In this document: one piece after another, positions 55,501-64,000 of the stretch
Numbering within the stretch: the first letter of the stretch is position 1
Layout: each line of letters starts with the position of its first letter
Origin: Fistulifera solaris
Taxonomy: Eukaryota; Bacillariophyta; Bacillariophyceae; Naviculales; Stauroneidaceae
Assembly: GCA_030295235.1 (NCBI GenBank)
Contig: AP026125.1
Span: 558,001 to 622,000 of the forward strand
Reading direction: 5' to 3'
DNA length: 64,000 bases
Notes under the pieces: model-generated
Database searches by the model: none
What the model was told of the DNA's origin: nothing
The model's input: only the letters and a program-made list of their open reading frames with translations
Program-made: the position numbers and the translations under genes

Positions 55501-57614
55501 GTACTATCAAAGATTTGGCCTAACAGTTGTCATGTAGAGATGTATGGTAGCTGTGCGACTCAATTGGATCTTCCTTCATCAGATCTTGATGTCGTTATCA
55601 TGGGATTGGATAGAACCCAAAACATGATGATACACGCTGCCCCTCCTATGCCCGAAACACCTTCGAGTCCCTCACTTCATAAGATTAGACCTGTGAAAGC
55701 CTCTACGAACGAGACGTCAGGCACAAGCAATTTAAAACCCCAAGCCCCGGCGAAACAACATCAGGTGCCACCGTATCCTTCATTCATTCCTTTGCCTATA
55801 CAATCAAACGCCGATCGAGTGCTAAGGTTAGCTGCAGAGTTAGAATTGCAACCATGGGCTGTACAAGTAAATGCTATACCAACTGCATCGGTCCCGGTTG
55901 TAAAGGTGCTTTGTGATCCTTCTCGTCTTGTTGGAGGTACGATCAGCGGTGATTGGATGGCACATCATCAACATCTAGCTACAGACGCGGCTGCAGCAGC
56001 TGGGCAATCTCTCAAAGATGGTATTAAAGATAAGGATTCTAGGAGTAAGCAGCAACTGCATTCACCGCCGCAACCATTGCTATCTTGGCGTGGATCAGAC
56101 GTAATGAACGGATTGTTGAAGCTTGATATTACTTTCGAAGGCCCTGAACATGGTGGTATTGGATCAACTCAATTTTCTGCCAGAGTAGTTAACGATGCTT
56201 GCCTACAAGCCAACGTAGCCCCAGATGCAACTCCCTTGGTTCAGGTTGTGATGGTGCTGAAAGAGCTCCTTGTCCAGCGCAAGTTAAATGAACCGTACTC
56301 TGGAGGCTTGAGCAGTTACGCGCTATTGCTACTGGTAGTTGCACTGCTAAGGGAACGGGAAGTGATTCGAAAGGAAATAGAGAGAGTTGAACTCCAAAGG
56401 AAAGCAATGGCCCAAGGCGACGCAACGGTTGTATTCACCAACACAGGAGCAGTAGGACGAAGCGAAGGTGTGATGCCTGGTGCTTCAATAGCCGAATGTT
56501 GGACTCACGTGGAGGCTGGGCAGCAAGCCATGAAAAGTGCTGAAAACAGGTCAGGGAAGGTTAAGACTAACGCTTCACTTGGAAGCCAGGTACCGAAGCT
56601 TTCGACAAACTCATTGAAGAACAAGGCTGGTATAGCGACTGAGACCATCGGCAGTACCACCACCGGGTTGTCGTCTTGGGCATCAGTTGCCAAAAGGTTC
56701 CACAGCATTCGTCGCCGCGGCAACTAGAATCAGCTGGAAAGAAAGCAGCAGGGGACACTGCTGCAGCAATTCGAGAAGCGCCTTCCAAAGAAAAGGCAAA
56801 AGCAACGTTTGCGGATGCTGTTTCAAAAACAGCAGCACCAACAGTGACGACCAAGATCAATGGGGTTGATTCGAACAGCAAACAGAATGGATCCCATTCG
56901 GTGCCTAATTTTGCACAGTCTTCTCAACAAGATGATAAACGCACGCGCACCTTAGCTTCAACGAATGGAGCAGATACATCGGTTCGATCTAATTCCAAAG
57001 ACGATGAGTCAAAGTTCAAGAAACATTCCAAATCGGAAGCGGTGTCTGTCGACCCTTCCATTATCCAGGGGTCCTATTTTGCCCAAGGCTTCAACGACAT
57101 CGTTGAAGTTTTATGTTCTGGTGAAACCACTGCTGGCAAATTGCTGATGCATTTCCTCCTGTACTATGGTCAACACTTCGATGCACAATCCACTGCTATT
57201 GATATTTCTGGAAAGCATGAACGACCCTATTCCAATCACGTGTTTCCATATGCACACATATCACCATACATACAAAGACGAGCGCATGGCACGATTGATC
57301 CTGTTACAGGGATGCTCACGGTTGATCCGATTGTTATATTCGATCCTCTTGAAGGCGCGGAAAATACTAACGTGGCTCGTCGCTGTTTTGCCTGGCTTAG
57401 CGTTCGATGGATTTTTGCCCAATCATACAACACCCTGTCGAGCGCCGTTGAAAGAAGCGCTTCACCTTCGACTCCGGGCGCAAAGCATACAGCAGAGACA
57501 AGAGGCGATCCTAGCGACTCGAAACCTCGAGCTTCGTCTACCGTCACTAGCGATGTTTCAAATGATACTACGGATCCTCAGTCTCCCCTTTTGAGATGCT
57601 TGCTTTCATTCTAA
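52506..57614 (+). CDS. large TRF4/5-type non-canonical poly(A) polymerase (2 introns, two frame breaks)
   Basis: TRF4 enzymes add short A tails that direct nuclear RNAs to the exosome. Introns 52982-53047 (66 nt, in frame; donor slightly ambiguous) and 54064-54135. Frame breaks: GGGGG 52830-52834 (one extra; repair gives TTQGVPVSTIAFRVQSH) and AAAA 56692-56695 (one missing; gives ASVAKKVPQHSSPRQLES). Corrected length 1656 residues, far above the usual 600-700. The ~950-residue N-terminal extension is acidic and basic by turns, mostly disordered. Catalytic region: EMYGSCATQLDLPSSDLDVVIMG with the Asp pair DLD, KVLCDPS and third Asp GLLKLDITFEG, interrupted by long inserts. The PAP-associated domain is at GETTAGKLLMHFLLYYGQHF and DPIVIFDPLEGAENTNVARR. 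Start ATG 52506. Confidence 0.83.
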
Positions 57615-57694
57615 ACAAGTATGAAATTCTTATATAGAAAACATGTGTTTACTGCGATGCTGCATAATTAAAGTAATTGTAGTGCTTTAAATTT

Positions 57695-59557
57695 TCAAGA
57701 TGGCGTCGGATCTCCAAGATCGCATAATTCGTCTTCCGTGAATAATTTCGGTAACAGGTACGACCGAATCACCATGAGAAGGCCGATCATGCTTGGAAAA
57801 AAGATTGCAGTCGCGCTATTTTGTTTGAAGAACCAAAGCCCAAGTAGGCACGCAATTTGGGTGACAGTGAAAATTGCCGTTTTGGTCCTGCCAATGTACC
57901 TGATCGGATGATCCTTGGGCAGACGGCTAGTTTCGACAAAGCTGTCTCGAACGCGCTGCAGAAACGAATTGCCCGACATCAGCTTTCGCCCCAAGAAGAT
58001 GAAGGTTCCAGCAACAACTGGGATCGGAACGAACCGTAGTAATGGCAATAGGAATACAGTGGCAGCCAGCAACGCATGAACAGTGAAACCTGTGACACGA
58101 GTTTCCGTTACCTTGACGATTTCTGGTTCGCCCGTTTCCTCGTTAAATCTGGTCTCCGTCATGGCTCGAACATGGCTCAACGATTGTACGGTTGCGCCAC
58201 ACATCCAAGGGAGTCCGACCAGTGACAAGGCACCTGTAATGATACCAAGAGCGACCATATCAAGGTTGTAGGCCGCACCTTTACTCAATTTGTTATCAGG
58301 ATTATTGACAACCCTGACACTGATATTTTGGTCCATGAAAAACAGACTGGATAAAAGCATAGCTGGGAATGCACAGAGAAGCTTCACTCGCATAGGGACC
58401 GCATGGAGATCAATGAAAAGGTTCCTGTTTCCGGCCAGCTGAAAGGTGCTGGGTACAACAAGAGTGGGAACTGCGAATTTCTTGACCCATTGTTGTTGAT
58501 TCACAAGAGACATCAAAACAAAGATTGTTACAGGGCCGAAATCTTTGACGAATGTTCGTGCTTTCTGATTAAAGAATTTGCTTGTTTCGAATGCGGCTAC
58601 TTGCATGGTCGACCAGAATGTTGTCAACGCCATAGCCAGCGCAACAAAAGGCATAGTGAGATTCATCGGATCAGCTGTCTCGAAGTTTCGCTTGAGTGAA
58701 GCTATTGCTTCGTAGAGAAAATTCATACTGAGTAACGCATTGAATATTTCGTCCGTGAAGCGGGTGCAGAAGCGAATTAATTGACTGGAACCCTTTAGTC
58801 CCAAAACGACAAAGAAAAAGCTGGTCCACAGACCAACCCAGCTGTACACTGGAAAGAAGGGCAAGCCTCTTAGGGTACAAAAGCGAAAGAGTCCCGATAT
58901 AAATGCCAGCGTCAATCCAGTGGGTGCAATGAAGGCCATGGGCTGCCCGCATAAAATCGAATACGCGACGCCACTAAGACCAGCGCTGAGTAGAAACTCG
59001 ACAATCCCCATGGCTCCATTGGTGATTTCGGTGGCTATTGTACCAAAACTAACCGCGGGTGATAGGCACGCAAAGTAAAGGAACAAAATAGCAGGAACTA
59101 CTGTCTTCATATTGGAGAAAGCATCCGTCCAGTCCGAAAGATATACCCCGCGTCGTAACTCAAAATCCTCTTTCATTTCTGGTGAAATAATATGACCAAG
59201 AAAGCCTTTATTTTGAGAAGATGCGGTGGCGTTGTAAAGCTTGCGCAGAAAGATTCTACGACGATAGCCCCGGTATTTGTCGATTTGTTCGAGATACGAC
59301 GGCGAAAAATCATAAAACGGACCCTCGCCGTCGTCGTCTTCCAAAGTCGCAAGTTGTAGAGAGGCGCGATAATTCCCTGCCGAAGTGCGTGCTCTTCCAT
59401 TCCGCAGGGTTGCCTGGACATCTCGCAGCGTTCTAGTTTGCAAGAATGGAGCGGTTATACTAGGCGGTGTCGGTTGCTGCAATAACGGGAATGATATTAC
59501 ACAAAGAGCAATATTAGTCCACAAGCTAAGTTTGAGAAGTTGTCTTAGAAAGCCCAT
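57695..59557 (-). CDS. SLC4-family bicarbonate (anion) transporter with N-terminal leader
   Basis: 620 residues, no intron needed. Family features: DWTDAFSNMKTVVPAILFLYFACLSPAVSFG (opening of the SLC4 transport domain, split at residues ~140-170), ILCGQPMAFIAPTGLTLAF, SWVGLWTSFFFVVLG, RFTDEIFNALLSMNFL, FFMDQNISVRVVN, KGAAYNLDMVALGIITGALS and LPWMCGATVQSL. Twelve to fourteen membrane segments. It lacks the large cytosolic N-domain of animal SLC4, typical of algal forms. The N-terminus (MGFLRQLLKLSLWTNIALCVISFPL) is hydrophobic and followed by a basic region, so either a signal peptide for the plasma membrane or a plastid leader. In diatoms such proteins supply HCO3- to the carbon-concentrating mechanism; the role here is by family. 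Confidence 0.88.
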   Translation of the reverse strand: MGFLRQLLKLSLWTNIALCVISFPLLQQPTPPSITAPFLQTRTLRDVQATLRNGRARTSAGNYRASLQLATLEDDDGEGPFYDFSPSYLEQIDKYRGYRRRIFLRKLYNATASSQNKGFLGHIISPEMKEDFELRRGVYLSDWTDAFSNMKTVVPAILFLYFACLSPAVSFGTIATEITNGAMGIVEFLLSAGLSGVAYSILCGQPMAFIAPTGLTLAFISGLFRFCTLRGLPFFPVYSWVGLWTSFFFVVLGLKGSSQLIRFCTRFTDEIFNALLSMNFLYEAIASLKRNFETADPMNLTMPFVALAMALTTFWSTMQVAAFETSKFFNQKARTFVKDFGPVTIFVLMSLVNQQQWVKKFAVPTLVVPSTFQLAGNRNLFIDLHAVPMRVKLLCAFPAMLLSSLFFMDQNISVRVVNNPDNKLSKGAAYNLDMVALGIITGALSLVGLPWMCGATVQSLSHVRAMTETRFNEETGEPEIVKVTETRVTGFTVHALLAATVFLLPLLRFVPIPVVAGTFIFLGRKLMSGNSFLQRVRDSFVETSRLPKDHPIRYIGRTKTAIFTVTQIACLLGLWFFKQNSATAIFFPSMIGLLMVIRSYLLPKLFTEDELCDLGDPTPS

Positions 59558-60315
59558 CGTTTTTGTTCTCTAAGGTGCGAGTTCGCTGATGTTGATTGAC
59601 GGTGAATGATTTGGTCGATCGAAGAGATTTCAATCCTTGAAGGTTGTGTTGCGCGACGGGCTTTATATCTGACCACGTCGATTGATACTCGATAATAAGA
59701 TAGAGAAATAATAGCTTTTGGTTGTAGCGTAAGGAAAAGAAAACGCGTCTTCTACTATAGCTGTCAGCATCCGCATCCGATCACTCATCGAAGTCATTCA
59801 TCTGCGATGCGAGAAAGGACGGATGCCAAGAGAAAAAATTTCAAAATCTTTTTCTCGTGCCAGCACACACGTGCGTATGCTCGGTCGTCTTACAGACATT
59901 GCGACATAAGATGACGTGGCCACACGGGACACGTTTCTTTCACGTCGCGTGGAAAAAAATCGTTCGGGGATTCTAAACACTGAAAATGGCTGCTTTATAG
60001 AGTACACAGTAAAGTGTTACTTAAGGGTCAAAGTTTCCGTTGAGGGCTTTTTGAATTCGTTGTTGGAGGGAGACTCCACAAAAATGAGTGGAGCCGACGC
60101 GGGAGGCGGAGTTTCGTTTTTTGTGTCACGGCGACGTTTTCGACGAAACGAAGTGCACGTTGTTGTTTGCGTCCTTTCGAGGTCGACCGTTTCACAACGA
60201 AACCGGAACAAAACTTGCACATCATAATCTCCATAAAGCTGCGTGAGAAAAGGAATACAAAGTAGGCGTAGAGGAGCTTTGCCGGCAACGATTAATTTGA
60301 ACATTTGCCTAGAAC
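59558..60315. other. divergent intergenic region
   Basis: 758 nt between SLC4 and the unknown acidic protein. Contains an E-box/G-box-like CACACGTGCG (59867-59876), a usual bZIP/bHLH site. An antisense open frame (60017-60538) overlaps the next gene and is not supported. Confidence 0.45.
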
Positions 60316-60924
60316 ATGTTGCCCCTTTCGCCGGTCGATAATCCGCAATGCAAACTCCGCTTCGGTAAGCGCGGGAGGCCAAGACTCTTCCCAGAACAGA
60401 TACAGAAGGATTTTTCCCGTCTCGATTCATCGACCGATTCGGAGTCTGACTCGGATGCCGAGAACGCGGAGATCTGCAATGATCAGACCCTTTATTGTCC
60501 GACATTGCTTCCTTTGCTGCAAGAAGAAGAGTCGCCACCCAAGGGTGGTTTCCGTGTCAGCTCTAGCGACAGTGTATTGTTAAACACATCTTTGGAGAGC
60601 GATCGAATGGATTACATCGTCACTGAAACCCATAACTACGAAAACACGGTCGACGAAAACTCCAGCTTTCAAAATTCTCGTCGAGTCCAGTTTGCTCTCG
60701 AATTGGAACAGGTAGTAGAGATTCCCAGTCACCACAGCTTGGATCCGAAGGTAAAAAGCGACCTGTACACGAGCATGCACATTATTTACGCGGAAGCAAA
60801 TCGCAATCGGAAGGAATGGGATTTTGAGTTACGAAGAATAGAGAACGTGATCGAAGAAAGTGATTTCATCCCAGACTGCAATGGCCACTTATGGCATCCA
60901 GCACATTGGAATCCTGTCATCTGA
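60316..60924 (+). CDS. hypothetical protein with a conserved diatom-type C-terminal motif
   Basis: 202 residues, single exon, from ATG 60316. An N-terminal basic patch (KLRFGKRGRPRLFPEQ, with an AT-hook-like RGRPR core) is followed by an acidic Ser/Asp stretch (STDSESDSDAENAE). The C-terminal part, RRVQFALELEQVVEIPSHHS then LYTSMHIIYAEANRNRKEW, matches a layout I recall from many short diatom proteins (V-x-F ... EIP-H ... W). Function unknown; the AT-hook-like motif hints at DNA binding. Confidence 0.6.
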   Translation: MLPLSPVDNPQCKLRFGKRGRPRLFPEQIQKDFSRLDSSTDSESDSDAENAEICNDQTLYCPTLLPLLQEEESPPKGGFRVSSSDSVLLNTSLESDRMDYIVTETHNYENTVDENSSFQNSRRVQFALELEQVVEIPSHHSLDPKVKSDLYTSMHIIYAEANRNRKEWDFELRRIENVIEESDFIPDCNGHLWHPAHWNPVI

Positions 60925-61314
60925 TTCACATTCTAGGGCAACTGCTGCTCTGTGCATCCCCTATGGATGATATTGAAAGATGGTGTAATCTGTTCTTTAC
61001 CTGCAACTTCTAGCTGACGAAAAGCTTTAAGGTGTCGTTACGATCGGTCGTTGTTGCCGTTTATCATTATTTATAGAGTATTTTGCTCGGCATCCAATTT
61101 AGTAAGTCTGCATATTAGCTGAACATCTTAAGTTTTTGATTGAACTCATTGTCCCTTGAACAGATATTTTAGCTTACAAAAATGGATGTTTCTCGCTTAC
61201 AGTGCCCCGACTATAATTGACGATTTGCAAATCAAATAGATTACCATTCACGGTGTCGATACTAGAGGATAACTAGTAATCAGCTTCATTCGATGTGGAG
61301 CCCCTAAATTGCTG
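60925..61314. other. intergenic, next to satellite array 2
   Basis: 390 nt, AT-rich, no ORF or motif supported; 3' region of the preceding gene. Confidence 0.45.
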
Positions 61315-63300
61315 TGCACTTGTACTTTCCAAAAATTCTGGAAATCGCCACTTCAACATACAGAAATTCTGTGTGATGGTCCAGAAATTCTGGACCAGGT
61401 GTTTACATCTCACAGAAATTATGTGAACGTTCAAGGAACGTTGCACCTCGTTATAATGGGTCATACAAGAATTCTGTGCTATTTCCCAAAAGTCTGGAGA
61501 TGGGATATTTCAAAAACAGCGTTTCTGTCTAAATTCCAGAAATTCTGGAAAACGCCAACTCGTCATACAGATATTCTGTGGATGGTCCAGAAATTCTGGA
61601 CCAGGTGTTTACATCTCACAGGATTTATGTGGACGTTCAAGCAACGTTGCACCTCGTTATAATGGGTCATACAAGAATTCTGTGCTATTTCCCAAAAGTC
61701 TGGAGATGGGATATTTCAAAAACAGCGTTTCTGTCTAAATTCCAGAAATTCTGGAAAACGCCAACTCGTCATACAGATATTCTGTGGAAGGTCCTCTGGA
61801 CCAGGTGTTTACATCTCACAGAATTTATGTGGACGTTCAAGCAACGTTGCACCTCGTTATAATGGGTCATACAAGAATTCTGTGCGATTTCCCTAAAGTC
61901 TGGACACGGTGTTTTTCAACAAGCAAATTCCAGAAATTCTGGAAAGCGCCAACTCGTCATACAGATATTCTGTGGATGGTCCCCAATTTCTGGACCAGGT
62001 GTTTACATCTCACAGAAATTATGTGCACGTTCAAGAAACGTTGCACCTCGTCATAATGGGTCATACAAGGATTTCCTGCTATTTCCCGAAAGTCTGGACA
62101 AGGTTTATTCCAACAAACAACGCTTCTGTCTAAATTCCAGAAATTCTGGAAAACACCATCTCATCATACAGATATTCTGTGGATGGTCCGGAATTTCTGG
62201 ACCAGGTGTTTTCATCTCACAGAATTTATGTGGACGTTCAAGAAACGTTGCACATTTCAAAAAACAGCGTTTCTGTCTAAATTCCAGAAATTCTGGAAAC
62301 GGCCGTCTCATCATACAGAAATTCTGTGGATGGTCCAGAATTTCTGGACCAGGTGTTTTCATCTCACAGAAATTATGTGCACGTTAAAGAAACGTTGCAC
62401 CTCGTTATAGTGAGTGATACAAGGATTATTCCCTGCTATTTCCCGAAAGTCTGGACACGGTATTTTTCAACAAACAGCGTTTCTGTGTAAATTCCAGATA
62501 TTCTGGAAAACGCGATCTCATCATACAGAATTTCTGGACCAAGTGTTTTCATCTCACAGAAATGTGTGCACATTCAAAATACTTTGTATATTGTCGTCAT
62601 GGATCATACAATGAGTCCGTATTGTTTCCAGAGAGTCTAAACACGGTATTTTTCAACATACAGCGTTTCTGTGTAAATTCCAGATATTCTGGAAACCGCG
62701 ATCTCATCATACAGAAATTCTGTGTGAAGGTCCAGAAATTCTGGACCAAGTGTTTTCACCTCACAGAAATGTGTGCACATTCAAAATACTTTGTATATCG
62801 TCGTCATGGATCATGCAATGAGTCCGTATTGTTTCCAGAGAGTCTAAACACGGTATTTTTCAACAAACAGCGTTTCTGTGCGAATTCCAGATATTCTGGA
62901 AAACGCGATCTTTTCATACAGAAATTCTGTTTGAAGTGTTTTCATCTCACAGAAATTGTGTGCACGATCCAAATACTTTGTAAATCGTCGTCATGGATCA
63001 TACAATGAGTCCGTATTGTTGCCAGAGTGTCTAATTACGGTATTTTTCAACAAAAGCGTTTCTGTGCGAATTCCAGATATTCTGGAAAACGCGATCTCAT
63101 CATAATGAAATTCTGTTTGATGGTCCAGAAATTCTGGACCAAGTGTTTTCATATGTACTACGTACCTCGTTGTTATGGATCGTACCTGGTACAGTACCAG
63201 GTATAAGGGTTCTGTGCTAGTTTTTCAGAAAGTCTGGAGACGGTGTTTTTCAGCAAACAGCGTTCTTGTGTACATTCCAGAAATTCTGAAAACCGCGATG
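61315..63300 (+). repeat. tandem satellite array 2 (~200-bp units, palindrome-rich)
   Basis: About ten imperfect units on the plus strand. The landmark TCTGGACCA(G/A)GTGTTT recurs at about 61391, 61598, 61798, 61992, 62199, 62347, 62742 and 63137, so spacing is mostly 190-210 bp with one shorter unit. Each carries near-palindromes CCAGAAATTCTGG, CAGAAATTCTG and CCAGATATTCTGG. Units near 62450-63150 are closest to array 1 (shared text such as TACTTTGTA and CAGAGAGTCTAAACACGG), while those at 61320-62300 form a second subtype with ACGTTGCACCTCGTTATAA. Open frames across it are repeat artefacts. It ends about 107 nt before the PsuG start codon. Confidence 0.9.
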
Positions 63301-63406
63301 GACCTTTTCCGTCTTGTAGGCGTGAGCCCCTCGCAAATATCGCAACATCGACATCACCATTGTTTATACTTGTCTCAGCTTGTTTTTCATATGATCAGAA
63401 AATAGC

Positions 63407-64000
63407 ATGTTCGCACCGCGGCAAATCTCTGTACGAAGACAACACTTTGCAAGTCTTCAATGGCGCTTATTCTCGTCGTTTCGCGTCTATCCGGCAGTGG
63501 AGGCGGCTTTGAAGGAAGGCCGACCCGTCGTGGCGTTGGAATCTACCATTGTAGCGCATGGCATGCCCTTTCCGCAGAATCTGGAACTCAGCCAAAAACT
63601 AGCATCCATATTACGCGCAAAAGGTGTGGAGCCGGCCACCATAGCATTGCACAAGGGAGATATCAAAATTGGCTTACATCCGGACGAATTGCACGAGCTG
63701 GCTGAATCGGGCGACGCTGTGAAATGCACGACGCGACAACTCGGACTGTTCTTAGCGAACCAAAAAGGTCCTTCCTGGGGAGCAACGACGGTAGCTTCAA
63801 CTATGTTTTTAGCGCATCAAGCAGGAATACAAACATTTGTGACGGGAGGAATCGGGGGAGTGCATCGGTACGGACAAGACACACTGGATATTTCGGCCGA
63901 TCTACTCGAGCTATCACGGACGCCTGTAGTAGTTGTATCGGCAGGCATTAAATCCATTCTCGATATTTCCAGAACTTTAGAAGTTCTGGAAACCTACTCA
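63407..64000 (+). CDS. PSUG: pseudouridine-5'-phosphate glycosidase, 3' end outside window
   Basis: Splits pseudouridine 5'-phosphate into uracil and ribose 5-phosphate (reversible), part of RNA modified-base salvage. From ATG 63407 the frame runs open to the window edge. After an Arg-rich leader (MFAPRQISVRRQHFASLQWR, mitochondrial presequence-like) the protein reads VVALESTIVAHGMPFPQNLE, LHKGDIKIGL, WGATTVASTMFLAHQAGIQ, FVTGGIGGVHRYGQDT, ISADLLELSRTPVVVVSAGI and KSILDISRTLEVLET, the continuous conserved core including the Lys and Glu active-site region. About 198 residues are present of ~310; a kinase (PsuK) half may follow beyond the window, as in some eukaryotes. Confidence 0.9.
   Translation, partial: MFAPRQISVRRQHFASLQWRLFSSFRVYPAVEAALKEGRPVVALESTIVAHGMPFPQNLELSQKLASILRAKGVEPATIALHKGDIKIGLHPDELHELAESGDAVKCTTRQLGLFLANQKGPSWGATTVASTMFLAHQAGIQTFVTGGIGGVHRYGQDTLDISADLLELSRTPVVVVSAGIKSILDISRTLEVLETYS

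Noticed and set aside
5038-56695. Programmed ribosomal frameshifting as the cause of the repeated frame breaks
   Set aside because: The breaks go in both directions, have no shared slippery site or stop context, and the only common feature is a homopolymer run.
60017-60538. 173-codon minus-strand frame opposite the hypothetical protein
   Set aside because: Non-ATG or weak start, composition typical of an antisense shadow; the plus-strand gene has the conserved motif.

Overview
This window looks like nuclear DNA from a diatom or close ochrophyte alga, probably a pennate diatom of the Phaeodactylum type; the species is inferred, not proven. The evidence is: eukaryotic genes with few, very short GT-AG introns (62-100 nt); signal-plus-transit leaders ending near an aromatic residue, the diatom plastid-import style, on the DXR and DUF4239 proteins; a stramenopile SANT/Myb-like motif; and an SLC4 bicarbonate transporter. 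About 30 protein genes are packed with 14-170 nt between convergent ends and roughly 300-1200 nt between divergent starts. I found no rRNA, tRNA or CRISPR array.

Layout, left to right. 0-11 kb: 5'-truncated RPAP1, a secreted cysteine-knot peptide gene, an FKBP-MsrA fusion, an eEF3-like ABCF ATPase and a Na+/H+ exchanger. 11-12 kb: a satellite array of about 208-bp units rich in short palindromes. 12-27 kb: an AlkB-like/glycosyltransferase-like fusion, a DUF4239 protein, an SLC25 carrier, Mo25, a polytopic membrane protein, a carbamoyltransferase, an unknown helical protein and mitochondrial uS15. 27-40 kb: an F-box-like coiled-coil protein, Sly1, a bacterial-type leucyl/phenylalanyl-tRNA-protein transferase, DXR, a CDP-alcohol phosphatidyltransferase fused to a degenerate cytidylyltransferase, and PFK-2/FBPase-2. 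40-61 kb: an STPR-like protein, a small membrane protein, Sec12, a Myb-like factor, a V-ATPase proteolipid lacking its key Glu, Prp40, an ARM protein, a very large TRF4-type nucleotidyltransferase, SLC4 and an unknown acidic protein. 61-63.3 kb: a second array of the same satellite family in the opposite orientation. 63.4 kb to the end: pseudouridine-5'-phosphate glycosidase, cut by the window edge.

The genes are mostly housekeeping and do not form an operon-like system. Loose themes are ER-Golgi traffic (Sec12, Sly1), RNA work (RPAP1, Prp40, TRF4), plastid metabolism (DXR, DUF4239) and ion or bicarbonate transport (NHE, SLC4, proteolipid).

A key technical point: at least 14 conserved genes' frame breaks are single-base and sit in runs of 4-5 identical bases. 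Correcting the run lengths restores full-length proteins whose lengths divide by three. I read these as sequencing or assembly errors, so the affected genes are annotated as intact with a flagged break. The most interesting biology is the pair of inverted palindrome-rich satellites, several domain fusions, and four enzymes or pump subunits that have lost catalytic residues.
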